A DNA stretch of 52,761 nt, from contig JAFVRC010000021.1 in the NCBI GenBank assembly GCA_017504485.1, positions 1-52,761 on the forward strand. The letters are read 5' to 3'. The notes under the pieces are model-generated. The model saw nothing but the letters and a program-made list of their open reading frames with translations. It searched no databases and was not told where the DNA came from. This stretch comes from Alistipes sp. GTDB lineage: Bacteria; Bacteroidota; Bacteroidia; Bacteroidales; Rikenellaceae. A program made the translations under genes and the position numbers. This document shows, in pieces, positions 28,320-37,608 of the stretch. Each line of letters opens with the position of its first letter. The stretch's first letter is position 1.

Positions 28320-29471
28320 ATGCGCAGGATACTTTTCATCTTTTTGCTCGCGGCTTCTCTGTCACTTTTGCCTAACGTGACCGAGGGGCAAAATGTTGCG
28401 CAGGGCGTAAAAGTTATCGTAATCGACGCAGGACACGGCGGCCCTCGATTTCCGGGTGCCCGCTACGCCGGCTACAACGAGAAGGATATAAACCTGCAGG
28501 TGGCTCTCAAACTCGGCTCGCTCATCGAGAAGAGCATGCCGCAAGTGAAGGTGGTCTATACGCGCAAGGTCGAGAAGCAGTTTTCGAGCGTGCTGGCCGA
28601 GGATTTGCAGGCGCGTGCCGACATCGCACATCGCAACAATGGCGACCTCTTCATTTCGATTCACGCCAACGCTCATCGCGACATCCGCACGCGGGGCGTC
28701 GAGACACTCATCATGGGCGAGAGTTCGATGGAGACACGTGTGAATGAGAACATTCTCTACGCCCACAACAAGGATGAGTTGCTCGACATGTCCGACCAAA
28801 AGACGGCGGCCATCGTGCGGGCATACATTCAAAACCTGCAATTCACCTACGGCGAGTACAGTGAGATGATGGCACGTCTTATCCAAGAGGAGTATGTGAA
28901 GCTCGGCTTCACGAACCGAGGAGTTAAGCGACAGCCGCTCAAAGTGCTCTATGCGACTGATATGCCGAGCGTACTGACGGAGATAGGCTTTATGTCAAAC
29001 TCGCAGGATTTGAAGTACATAACATCCTCAAAGGGGCAGTGGGCCATTGCCAATGCCATCTTCCGTGCCGTAGAGCAGTATGTGACCAATGTACGCAAGC
29101 TGGCACTCGTCGAGTCGCCGAAGCCTGCCGCACCTACCGTCGCCCCTACCCCTTCGGGCAGTCAGGCCAAGAGCCCCGTGCAGAGCACTGCTACAACCTC
29201 CTCCTCAAGAGGCAAGAGCAAGGCCACGAAGCGCAGCTACACGGTGCAGATTTTGGCAAGCGCAAAACCCGTGGAGGCCGGCAATGCCGAATTCAAAAGC
29301 TACCGCAACAAGGTACGCGAGATTCGAGGCGGCGGAGCCCTTAAATATAAATATTGTGTGGGCGACTACGCCGACAAGGCCGCCGCACAAGAGGCCGCCA
29401 AGCGCATCCGTGCCGAGTTCCCGTCGGCCTTTATTGTCACGCTCGACGACGGAGCAATAGCTTCGAAATAA
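28320..29471 (+). CDS. N-acetylmuramoyl-L-alanine amidase with SPOR domain
   Basis: 383 residues. A signal peptide (MRRILFIFLLAASLSLLPNVTEG) precedes an Amidase_3 domain with zinc-site motifs VIVIDAGHGG, a Glu in NEKDINLQVALK and ISIHANAH, and the catalytic Glu region VLTEIGFMSN. A Pro/Ser/Ala-rich linker follows, then a C-terminal SPOR domain (RSYTVQILASAKPVEAG) that binds denuded glycan strands at division sites. It cuts the stem peptide from peptidoglycan during cell separation. Location is periplasmic. The GH3 cluster begins 46 bases after its stop, with no terminator seen. Confidence 0.93.
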   Translation: MRRILFIFLLAASLSLLPNVTEGQNVAQGVKVIVIDAGHGGPRFPGARYAGYNEKDINLQVALKLGSLIEKSMPQVKVVYTRKVEKQFSSVLAEDLQARADIAHRNNGDLFISIHANAHRDIRTRGVETLIMGESSMETRVNENILYAHNKDELLDMSDQKTAAIVRAYIQNLQFTYGEYSEMMARLIQEEYVKLGFTNRGVKRQPLKVLYATDMPSVLTEIGFMSNSQDLKYITSSKGQWAIANAIFRAVEQYVTNVRKLALVESPKPAAPTVAPTPSGSQAKSPVQSTATTSSSRGKSKATKRSYTVQILASAKPVEAGNAEFKSYRNKVREIRGGGALKYKYCVGDYADKAAAQEAAKRIRAEFPSAFIVTLDDGAIASK

Positions 29472-29517
29472 CCCAACCCGACAACTACCAAACATCGACC
29501 TATAAAGAACAGACACC

Positions 29518-31851
29518 ATGAAGAGATTTCTCGCACTCTCTCTCGCAATCCTGATGACATGCTTCTCTGCTTCAGCAGAGGGGAAATGGACATCGACCGA
29601 CAAGGGTGATTTTATTGAAATCATCCAGGATGGTGGCCGCACACTCGGCTACAGCGACAACTCGGGCATCAAGATTTTGACCGTTGATGGCTATGCCTTC
29701 AAGGATTTGAACCGCAACGGCACGCTCGACAAGTACGAAGATTGGCGACTTCCGTCGGAGGTGCGTGCCAAGGATTTGGCCGCGCAACTCTCAATAGATG
29801 AGATTGCGGGTCTTATGCTCTACTCGTCGGCGCAGACGGTTCCTACCTACGACGCAAGGATGAAATATGGCACATATAGAGGCAAACCTTACAGCAAGTC
29901 GTATGCCTCGCCTTCGGATTTGACCGACCAGCAATTGAAGTTCCTCATTGAGGACAAGGTGCGCCACATCCTTATCTCGAAGGTAAAGAGCCCATACGTA
30001 ACAGCACAGTGGAACAATAAGGTACAGGCGTTATGCGAGGGTCTCGACCACGGTATCCCTGCCAACAACTCATCGGATCCGCGCCACGGCGTGATTGCCG
30101 ATGAAGAGTTTGCCGCAGGTGTAGGTGGCCGAATCTCGGCTTGGCCTGGTACTCTCGGCTTGGCAGCCACCTTCGACCCTGCGTTGGTATTGCGCTTCGG
30201 CGAGGTTGCCTCGACCGAGTATCGCGCTTTGGGTATCGCAACCGCCCTCTCGCCGCAAATCGACCTTGCGACCGAGCCTCGTTGGCGCCGTGCGATGATG
30301 ACCTTTGGCGAGGGCTCGAAGCTCTCGGCCGACATGGCTCGCGCATACACCGACGGTTTCCAAACCTCGAAAGGCGGAGATGCTCTCGAAGGAGCTTGGG
30401 GCACAAACAGCGTAAATGCAATGGTCAAGCACTGGCCGGGTGGCGGCACAGGTGAGGCGGGCCGCGATGCACACTTCTCGTTTGGCAAGTACGCCGTATA
30501 TCCGGGCAACAACTTCGAAGAGCACCTTATTCCGTTTACCGAGGGAGCCTTCAAACTCGAGGGTGGCACGGAGCAGGCTTCAGCCGTAATGCCTTACTAT
30601 ACCATATCATATAATCAAGACCCCTCGGGTGAGAATGTGGCGAATGGTTACAGTGACTATATCATCAAGGATTTGCTCCGCACAAAGTACAACTACAAGG
30701 GCGTTATCTGCACCGATTGGGGCATTGTTCGCGCATACGCAAACCTCCACCGCAACACGGGTAAGCCTTGGGGCTTGGAGTCGATGCCTGTCGCCGAGCG
30801 TTACCTCAAAGTACTGATGACGGGTGTCGATCAGTATGGCGGCGTAAACACCACGAAGCATATTCACGAGGCCTATGAACTCGGCAAGCAGAAGTATGGC
30901 GAAAAGGCTATCCGTGCCCGCTTCGAGGAGTCGGCCGTGCGCCTTCTGATGAATATCTTCCGCACGGGTCTCTTTGAGAATGCCTATCTTGAGCCTGCAA
31001 AGACGCAAGCCATCGTAGGCAACGACAACTTTATGAGCGAGGGCTTTGCGGCGCAGCTCAAGTCGGTCGTCATGTTGAAGAATCACGCTGCTACCCTGCC
31101 ATTGAAGGGACGTCTGAAGGTCTATGTTCCAAAGCGCACCTACAATGGCGAGTACAATCAGTGGCACGACACCGTCAAGGGTGCTCCGTACGAGAGCCAT
31201 GGCGTAAGTCTTGATTTGGTGAAGCAGTACTTCGACATCGTGGAGAATCCTGCCGAGGCGGATGTTGCGCTCGTGTTTATTCAAGGCCCGACAGTTGATA
31301 GAGGTCACCACATCACCGACATCGAGGCCGGAGGCAATGGTTACACCCCTATCTCGTTGCAGTATGGCGACTACACGGCAAAGCACGCCCGCAAGGTAAG
31401 CATCGCCGGTGGCGACCCGAAGGAGAATTTCACAAACCGCTCATACTATGGCAAGAGCGTAACAACTCACAACAAGGTCGAGATGGACGTTGTGCTCCAA
31501 ACTCGCAAGGCAATAGGCAACAAGCCTCTCATTCTGGCCGTTGTTGCCGAGCGCCCTATGTGCTTCGGCGAAATTGAGAAGGCGGCAGACGCAATTCTCG
31601 TGGGCTTCAGTCTCGAGAAGAGGGCCTTTATGGAGATTATCACCGGCAAGGCCGAGCCGCAGGGATTGCTCCCTATGCAGATGCCGAAGGATATGCGCAC
31701 CGTCGAGGAGAACAAGGAGGACTTGCCTTTCGACATGAAGTGCTACAAGGATGCCGATGGTAACGTCTATGACTACGCTTATGGTCTCAACTGGAGCGGC
31801 GTAATCAATGATTGGCGCGTAGAGAAGTACGCCCCGAAGAAGAAGCAGTAA
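29518..31851 (+). CDS. Glycoside hydrolase family 3, copy 1 of a tandem triplet
   Basis: 777 residues with a signal peptide (MKRFLALSLAILMTCFSASA), so periplasmic or outside. Near residue 60 is an EF-hand-like loop DLNRNGTLDKYEDW. The GH3 barrel follows, with KHWPGGGTGEAGRDAH and the nucleophile Asp400 in GVICTDWG. The second, alpha/beta sandwich domain includes MLKNHAATLPLKGRLKVY and the C-terminal block PMQMPKDMRTVEEN. GH3 enzymes release sugars (often beta-glucose, sometimes xylose, arabinose or N-acetylglucosamine) from non-reducing ends; the substrate cannot be told. By eye it matches copy 2 at roughly four residues in five. Confidence 0.9.
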   Translation: MKRFLALSLAILMTCFSASAEGKWTSTDKGDFIEIIQDGGRTLGYSDNSGIKILTVDGYAFKDLNRNGTLDKYEDWRLPSEVRAKDLAAQLSIDEIAGLMLYSSAQTVPTYDARMKYGTYRGKPYSKSYASPSDLTDQQLKFLIEDKVRHILISKVKSPYVTAQWNNKVQALCEGLDHGIPANNSSDPRHGVIADEEFAAGVGGRISAWPGTLGLAATFDPALVLRFGEVASTEYRALGIATALSPQIDLATEPRWRRAMMTFGEGSKLSADMARAYTDGFQTSKGGDALEGAWGTNSVNAMVKHWPGGGTGEAGRDAHFSFGKYAVYPGNNFEEHLIPFTEGAFKLEGGTEQASAVMPYYTISYNQDPSGENVANGYSDYIIKDLLRTKYNYKGVICTDWGIVRAYANLHRNTGKPWGLESMPVAERYLKVLMTGVDQYGGVNTTKHIHEAYELGKQKYGEKAIRARFEESAVRLLMNIFRTGLFENAYLEPAKTQAIVGNDNFMSEGFAAQLKSVVMLKNHAATLPLKGRLKVYVPKRTYNGEYNQWHDTVKGAPYESHGVSLDLVKQYFDIVENPAEADVALVFIQGPTVDRGHHITDIEAGGNGYTPISLQYGDYTAKHARKVSIAGGDPKENFTNRSYYGKSVTTHNKVEMDVVLQTRKAIGNKPLILAVVAERPMCFGEIEKAADAILVGFSLEKRAFMEIITGKAEPQGLLPMQMPKDMRTVEENKEDLPFDMKCYKDADGNVYDYAYGLNWSGVINDWRVEKYAPKKKQ

Positions 31852-31890
31852 AATCAATAATAACCAAATAACCAAATAACTAACCACACT

Positions 31891-34218
31891 ATGAAAAGAG
31901 TATTTTTAGCAGTAGCAGCCTTAATGATAGCTGCATCGGCTTCGGCAGAGGCAAAATGGACACAGACCGACAAAGGCGATTTTATGGAAATCACCCAAGA
32001 TGGTGGCCGCACCCTCGGCTACAGCCAAAATTCGGGCATTAAGATTTTGACCGTTGATGGCTACGCCTTCAAGGACCTTAACCGCAACGGCAAACTCGAC
32101 AAGTACGAGGACTGGCGACTGCCGTCGGAGGAGCGTGCCAAGGATTTGGCCGCGCAACTCTCAATAGATGAGATTGCAGGACTTATGCTCTACTCATCGC
32201 ACCAAGAGCTTCCTACCGCCGAGACAGGCAAGAGAGCCGGCACATATAACGGCAAGCCGTTCAGCCAAGCATACGCCTCGCCCGAGGATTTGAGCGACAA
32301 ACAGAAGAAGTTCATCATCGAGGATAGAGTACGCCATATTCTTATTACAAAGGTGCAGAGCCCTTACGTCGCTGCCGAGTGGAACAACAAGGTACAGACC
32401 TTGTGCGAGAGCCTCGACCATGGTATTCCGGCCAACAATTCGTCGGACCCACGTCACGGTCTTATCGCCGACGATGAGTTCAACGCGGGCGCAGGCGGTA
32501 AGATTTCGGTATGGCCGGGCCTGCTCGGTATGGCCGCAACGTTTGACCCTGCCGTAGCTCTGCGCTTCGGCGAGGTTGCCTCGACCGAGTATCGTGCTCT
32601 GGGTATGGCTACGGCACTCTCGCCACAGATTGACCTTGCGACCGAGCCGCGTTGGCGTCGCGTTATGGCCACCTTTGGTGAGGGCTCGAAGCTCGCTACC
32701 GACATCGCTCGCGCATACACCGACGGCTTCCAAACCTCGAAGGGCGAGGATGCTCTCGAGGGCGCTTGGGGCAAGAACAGCGTAAATGCAATGGCCAAGC
32801 ACTGGCCGGGTGGTGGCACAGGTGAAGCCGGTCGTGACGCACACTTCGCGTTTGGTAAGTATGCCGTATATCCGGGCAACAACTTCGAGGAGCACCTCAT
32901 TCCGTTCACCGAGGGAGCCTTTAAGCTCAACGGTGGCACGGAGCAAGCCTCGGCCGTGATGCCTTACTACACCATCTCGTATGGCGTAGATCCTTCGGGC
33001 AAGAACATCGCAAACGGTTATAGCGACTATATCATCAAGGATTTGCTCCGCACGAAGTATAACTACAAGGGTGTGATCTGCACCGACTGGGGTATTGTAG
33101 GCGACTACCGCGACCTGCACATCAACTCGGGTAAGCCTTGGGGTTTGGAGTCGATGCCTATCGCCGAGCGTTATTTGAAGGTGCTGATGGTGGGTGTCGA
33201 TCAGTATGGCGGCGTGAACACCACGAAGCATATCCTCGCAGCCTACGAGCTGGGCAAGCAGAAGTATGGTGAAAAGGCCATCCGTGCACGTTTCGAGGAG
33301 TCGGCCGTGCGTCTTCTGAAGAACATCTTCCGCACGGGCCTCTTCGAGAACGCCTACCTCGAGCCTGCCAAGAGCCAGGCGACGGTCGGCTGCATCGACT
33401 TTATGAACGACGGCTTTGCCGCGCAGGTCAAGTCGGTTGTAATGCTCAAGAACCACGCTGCTACCCTGCCTCTGAAGGGTCGCTTGAAGGTTTATGTTCC
33501 GAAGCGTATGCAAGCAGGCACCTACAGCCGTTGGGGAAATGCTGTCAAGGGCAAGCCATTTGAGGACCACGGCGTGAGCCTCAACCTCGTCAAAAAGTAC
33601 TTCGACGTGGTAGATACCGCTGACGAGGCAGATGTGGCACTCGTATTCATCAAGGCTCCGACCGTAGGTCGCGGCCACTACAAGTGGGATATTGATGCCG
33701 GCGGTACGGGTTATATACCTATTTCGTTGCAGTATGGCGACTACACGGCAAAGTATGCCCGCAAGCAGAGTATTGCCGGTGGCGACCCGAAGGAGAACTT
33801 CACAAACCGTACATATCGCGGCAAGACCATCACTACTTATAACAAGGTAGAGATGGAGACTGTGCTCAAGACACGCGAGGAGATGGGCAAAAAGCCGGTT
33901 ATCGTCGCCGTGCAGGCCGAGCGTCCGATGTGCTTCCACGAGATTGAGAAGGCTGCAGATGCCATCCTCATCGGCTTCGAGGTGCAGAACCAAGCCTTCC
34001 TGGAGCTTATATCGGGTAAGGCCGAGCCTCAGGGTTTGCTGCCTGTACAGATGCCGAAGGATATGCGCACCGTCGAGGAGAACAAGGAGGATTTGCCTTT
34101 CGATATGAAGTGCTACAAGGATGCCGACGGTAACGTCTATGACTACGCCTTTGGTCTGAATTGGAGCGGCGTAATCAATGATTGGCGCGTAGAGAAGTAC
34201 GCACCTAAAAAGAAGTAA
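31891..34218 (+). CDS. Glycoside hydrolase family 3, copy 2 of a tandem triplet
   Basis: 775 residues, collinear with copy 1 from end to end. It has a signal peptide (MKRVFLAVAALMIAASASA), the same EF-hand-like loop (DLNRNGKLDKYEDW), KHWPGGGTGEAGRDAHF and the nucleophile Asp399 in GVICTDWG. It differs from copy 1 mainly in surface-type stretches, such as residues about 105-130 and the loop after VYVPKR. It begins 39 bases after copy 1 and ends 5 bases before copy 3, so the three are surely co-transcribed. It arose by duplication. Substrate is unknown. Confidence 0.9.
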   Translation: MKRVFLAVAALMIAASASAEAKWTQTDKGDFMEITQDGGRTLGYSQNSGIKILTVDGYAFKDLNRNGKLDKYEDWRLPSEERAKDLAAQLSIDEIAGLMLYSSHQELPTAETGKRAGTYNGKPFSQAYASPEDLSDKQKKFIIEDRVRHILITKVQSPYVAAEWNNKVQTLCESLDHGIPANNSSDPRHGLIADDEFNAGAGGKISVWPGLLGMAATFDPAVALRFGEVASTEYRALGMATALSPQIDLATEPRWRRVMATFGEGSKLATDIARAYTDGFQTSKGEDALEGAWGKNSVNAMAKHWPGGGTGEAGRDAHFAFGKYAVYPGNNFEEHLIPFTEGAFKLNGGTEQASAVMPYYTISYGVDPSGKNIANGYSDYIIKDLLRTKYNYKGVICTDWGIVGDYRDLHINSGKPWGLESMPIAERYLKVLMVGVDQYGGVNTTKHILAAYELGKQKYGEKAIRARFEESAVRLLKNIFRTGLFENAYLEPAKSQATVGCIDFMNDGFAAQVKSVVMLKNHAATLPLKGRLKVYVPKRMQAGTYSRWGNAVKGKPFEDHGVSLNLVKKYFDVVDTADEADVALVFIKAPTVGRGHYKWDIDAGGTGYIPISLQYGDYTAKYARKQSIAGGDPKENFTNRTYRGKTITTYNKVEMETVLKTREEMGKKPVIVAVQAERPMCFHEIEKAADAILIGFEVQNQAFLELISGKAEPQGLLPVQMPKDMRTVEENKEDLPFDMKCYKDADGNVYDYAFGLNWSGVINDWRVEKYAPKKK

Positions 34219-34223
34219 ATAAG

Positions 34224-36557
34224 ATGAAACGATTACTATTGGCTTCGGTCTCTATCCTGCTCGCTCTCTCGGCTTCGGCCGAGAAGCGGTGGGAACAGAT
34301 CGACAAGGGAGCCTACATGGAGATTAGCCAAGCGGGTGGTCGCACACTCGGCTACAGCCAAAATTCGGGCATTAAGATTTTGACCGTTGATGGCTATGCC
34401 TTCAAGGACCTCAACCGCAACGGCAAGCTCGACAAATATGAGGATTGGCGACTCTCGTCGGAGGAGCGTGCCAAGGACCTCGCTTCACAGCTTTCGCTCG
34501 ACGAGATTGCTGGTTTGATGCTCTACTCTACCCATCAGCAGATTCCCGGCAACGGTAAAGACGCTGACCCCGCAAAGCGCGGACACTATGGGGGCTTGGT
34601 ATTCAAGCAGACTCGCGGGGTTGCGCCATCGGCACTTACCGACGAGCAACTCAAGTTTGTGGGAGAGGATAATGTGCGCCACATCCTTATCACAAAGGTA
34701 CAGAACGCATATACCGCAGCTGTGTGGAACAATAACCTGCAAAGTTTTTGCGAGTCGATAGGTCACGGCATACCGGCCAACAACTCCTCCGATCCTCGAC
34801 ACAGAGGCTCGAAGTCGGGTGATGAGTTCGATGCAGGAGGTGGCTCGCAATCGGCTTGGCCATCAGCTCTCGGAATGGCTGCAACATTCGACCCCGCAAA
34901 TGTTAGACGTTTTGCCGAGATTGCATCAGCAGAGTACCGCGCTCTTGGCATCACAACGGCACTCTCGCCACAATCAGACCTCTCTACCGAGCCTCGTTGG
35001 CGACGACTCTATATGGGCTATGGCGAGCACTCTGGGCTTGTTGCGGATTGTGTTCGTGCCTACTCCGACGGCTTCCAAACCTCGAAAGGCGATGCCTGTA
35101 TCGAGGGGGCATGGGGATGCGAGAGTGTAAATGCTATGGCAAAGCATTGGCCTGGTGGAGCTACGGGCGAGGCCGGTCGTGATGCTCACTTTGGCATTGG
35201 AAAATTCGGAGTCTATCCGGGCAACAACTTCGAAGAGCACCTCCTCCCATTCACCAAGGGAGCTTTTGCACTCGAAGAGGGAACAAAGCAAGTATCTGCA
35301 ATTATGCCATACTACACCATCTCTTACAACCAGGACCCAAGTGGCAAGAATGTAGGAAACGCCCTAAGCGAGTATATGATTAAGGATTTATTGCGCGGAA
35401 AGTATGGTTTCGATGGCGTTATCTGCACCGATTGGCGCGTAGCCGAGAAGTATGTCGATCATCGCTACTCGAATGGTAAGCCATACGGAATGGAGGATCA
35501 GCCCGTGGAGGAGGTCTTCTATCGCGCACTTATCCTCGGAGTCGATCAATTTGGAGGCGTAAACTCTACCGAAAATATAAAGAAAGCCTACGCTCTTGGT
35601 GCCGAGCGAATGGGCGAGAAGGCTATTCGCGAAAGATTCGAGCTCTCGGCTATGCGTCTGTTGCGCAACTTCTTCCGTGTGGGATTGTTCGAGAATCCAT
35701 ACCTCGAACCTCACCGCAGTCAAGAGATTGTCGGCAATGCCCAATTTATGCAGGCAGGTTACGATGTGCAGCTCAAGTCGATTGTAATGCTCAAAAACCA
35801 CAATAAAACCCTTCCGCTCTCGCCAAAGACAAATGTCTATATCGAGAAGCGTAAGTTCGCTCCACAACGCAGTTGGTGGACAGAGATGCCCGAGGGGAAG
35901 ACAAAGGAGGGATACGGTGTAAGTATCGGAATGCTCCGCAAGCACCTCAACATTGTTGAGAAGCCCGAGGAGGCTGACTGTGCCGTGGTATTTATTGATG
36001 GTCCAACCGTTGGTCGCGGCCACTCCACAGCCGATATGAAGGCAGGTGGAAACGGATATGTACCTATCTCGTTGCAGTATGGCGACTACACGGCCAAGTA
36101 TGCTCGTTCAAAGAGTATCGCGGGAGGCGACCTCTACGAGAATTTTACAAACCGCACCTACAAGGGCAAGAGTACCACCACCGACAACAAGTATGAGATG
36201 GAGGCTGTCATTCGCGCCAAGAAGTTGATGGGCAACCGTCCCGTTATTGTTGTTGTGCGTGCGAAGCGACCTCTGATATTGGCCGAGATTGAGCCCTATG
36301 CCGATGCTATTTTGTTGGGCTATGAGGTGCAGAATCAGGCATATATAGAGCTGATTAAGGGCAACGTGGAGCCTTCGGGCCTACTGCCGATGCAGATGCC
36401 GAAGGATATGCGTACCGTCGAGAAGAACAAGGAGGATGTACCATTCGACTTGGAGTGCTACAAGGATGCCGAAGGCAATGTTTACGACTTTGGCTACGGA
36501 CTTAATTGGAGCGGCGTAATCAAAGATGAGCGCACAGAAAGATATAAAAAACACTAA
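34224..36557 (+). CDS. Glycoside hydrolase family 3, copy 3 (diverged) of a tandem triplet
   Basis: 777 residues with a signal peptide (MKRLLLASVSILLALSASA). All catalytic landmarks remain: the EF-hand-like loop, KHWPGGATGEAGRDAHFGIG, and the nucleophile Asp403 in GVICTDWR. By eye only about three residues in five match copies 1 and 2, and the coding sequence is visibly more A+T-rich over its middle. Changes cluster near the active site (DWG to DWR; PPRHRGSKSGDEF-type region; loop after DQPVEEV), which suggests another substrate. A roughly 50-base patch near its 5' end is identical to copy 2. The MCE gene follows by 10 bases. Confidence 0.9.
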   Translation: MKRLLLASVSILLALSASAEKRWEQIDKGAYMEISQAGGRTLGYSQNSGIKILTVDGYAFKDLNRNGKLDKYEDWRLSSEERAKDLASQLSLDEIAGLMLYSTHQQIPGNGKDADPAKRGHYGGLVFKQTRGVAPSALTDEQLKFVGEDNVRHILITKVQNAYTAAVWNNNLQSFCESIGHGIPANNSSDPRHRGSKSGDEFDAGGGSQSAWPSALGMAATFDPANVRRFAEIASAEYRALGITTALSPQSDLSTEPRWRRLYMGYGEHSGLVADCVRAYSDGFQTSKGDACIEGAWGCESVNAMAKHWPGGATGEAGRDAHFGIGKFGVYPGNNFEEHLLPFTKGAFALEEGTKQVSAIMPYYTISYNQDPSGKNVGNALSEYMIKDLLRGKYGFDGVICTDWRVAEKYVDHRYSNGKPYGMEDQPVEEVFYRALILGVDQFGGVNSTENIKKAYALGAERMGEKAIRERFELSAMRLLRNFFRVGLFENPYLEPHRSQEIVGNAQFMQAGYDVQLKSIVMLKNHNKTLPLSPKTNVYIEKRKFAPQRSWWTEMPEGKTKEGYGVSIGMLRKHLNIVEKPEEADCAVVFIDGPTVGRGHSTADMKAGGNGYVPISLQYGDYTAKYARSKSIAGGDLYENFTNRTYKGKSTTTDNKYEMEAVIRAKKLMGNRPVIVVVRAKRPLILAEIEPYADAILLGYEVQNQAYIELIKGNVEPSGLLPMQMPKDMRTVEKNKEDVPFDLECYKDAEGNVYDFGYGLNWSGVIKDERTERYKKH

Positions 36558-36567
36558 TATTTACAGG

Positions 36568-37539
36568 ATGAAAAGAGAGGTTAAAATTGGAATCTACGCA
36601 GTTGCCATACTCTTGGCTTCGTGGGCAGGCATTCGCTTTTTGAGCGGAATGGATATCTTCGGCCGCAGCAGGACCTATCACGCCTACTACGGGCAGGTGA
36701 ACGGATTGCAGAAGGCGGCACCGGTAGTTATTCGTGGTGTTGTTGTCGGTCAGGTTACGGATATCGCCATTGCCGAAAATAAGCCCGGCTTTGTGGATGT
36801 ATCCTTCTCCGTGGAGCGCAAGTATGATATTCCGAGCGACTCGGAGGCTTCGATGCACAGCGCAGGATTGATGGGCGGCAAGGCCATAGAGCTACGCCTC
36901 GGCTCATCAGCCGAGTTACTGCCGAATGGCGCAACCATTGCGAGCAGCGTGGAACCCGATATGATGGAGAGCGTGGGCGGAATGCTCGGCGACCTGAAAA
37001 CAAAGTTGGAGAGCCTGCTCGACAATCTCAACAATACGGTATCGAGCGTCGAAGGTTTGCTTGACGACAACTCGAAGAGCATAACTGCGGCTATCAAGAG
37101 CCTCAAATCGGTGCTTGCCGAGTTGGAACGCTCGAAGATTGTCGAGAATCTCGACTCCTTCACCGGCACGTTGAAGCAGAATGGCCCGCACATCGACAGC
37201 ATCGTTGCCGACGTGAACAAGCTGACGGGTGATTTGGCCGAGAAGAATGTAGGCGCCGAATTGTCGGCTGCCGTAGCCGAGCTTAACACCTTGTTGTCGC
37301 AAATAAACAAGGGCGAGGGGTCGGTAGGCAAACTCGTCAATGACAAGGTGCTCTACGAGAAACTCGCCGAGGCATCGAATAATCTTTCGACTCTCTTGGC
37401 CGACATCAAGGAGAATCCGAAGCGTTACATCAACATCCGCGTATTCGGAAGTTCGCCCGAAGAGAAGGAGGCAGCCAAAGCTGTCAAGAAGCAGGCGAAG
37501 GCTGCCAAAAAGCAGGCCAAAGCCCAAAAGAACGAGTAA
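36568..37539 (+). CDS. MCE/MlaD-family lipid transport protein
   Basis: 323 residues from the ATG at 36568, just after ACAGG; an open upstream start at 36526 overlaps the GH3 gene. One N-terminal membrane anchor (KIGIYAVAILLASWAGIRFLSG) is followed by an MCE domain (YYGQVNGLQKAAPVVIRGVVVGQV, then AGLMGGKAIELRLG) and a long helical part with coiled-coil heptads. The end is Lys/Ala-rich. MlaD-like proteins form hexameric rings in the periplasm and carry phospholipids between inner and outer membranes with an MlaE/MlaF ABC transporter. Those partner genes are not in the window. It is in line with mutS2 and the GH3 cluster. Confidence 0.88.
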   Translation: MKREVKIGIYAVAILLASWAGIRFLSGMDIFGRSRTYHAYYGQVNGLQKAAPVVIRGVVVGQVTDIAIAENKPGFVDVSFSVERKYDIPSDSEASMHSAGLMGGKAIELRLGSSAELLPNGATIASSVEPDMMESVGGMLGDLKTKLESLLDNLNNTVSSVEGLLDDNSKSITAAIKSLKSVLAELERSKIVENLDSFTGTLKQNGPHIDSIVADVNKLTGDLAEKNVGAELSAAVAELNTLLSQINKGEGSVGKLVNDKVLYEKLAEASNNLSTLLADIKENPKRYINIRVFGSSPEEKEAAKAVKKQAKAAKKQAKAQKNE

Positions 37540-37608
37540 CAGCTATGTATATGTAGATTGCCGCCTTCGGTCATCATCGGGGGCGGCAACTATGGTAATA
37601 TAAGATTT

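Noticed and set aside
32194-33993. A 599-codon open frame antisense to GH3 copy 2, and similar long antisense frames opposite lptD (26358-27917) and dnaJ (23300-24745).
   Set aside because: They are shadows produced by strong codon bias in the real genes; the translated products show no domain, signal or sensible composition.
36526-36567. Upstream start of the MCE gene at 36526.
   Set aside because: It overlaps the end of GH3 copy 3 and puts a charged stretch before the membrane anchor; the ATG at 36568 is preceded by a purine-rich site.
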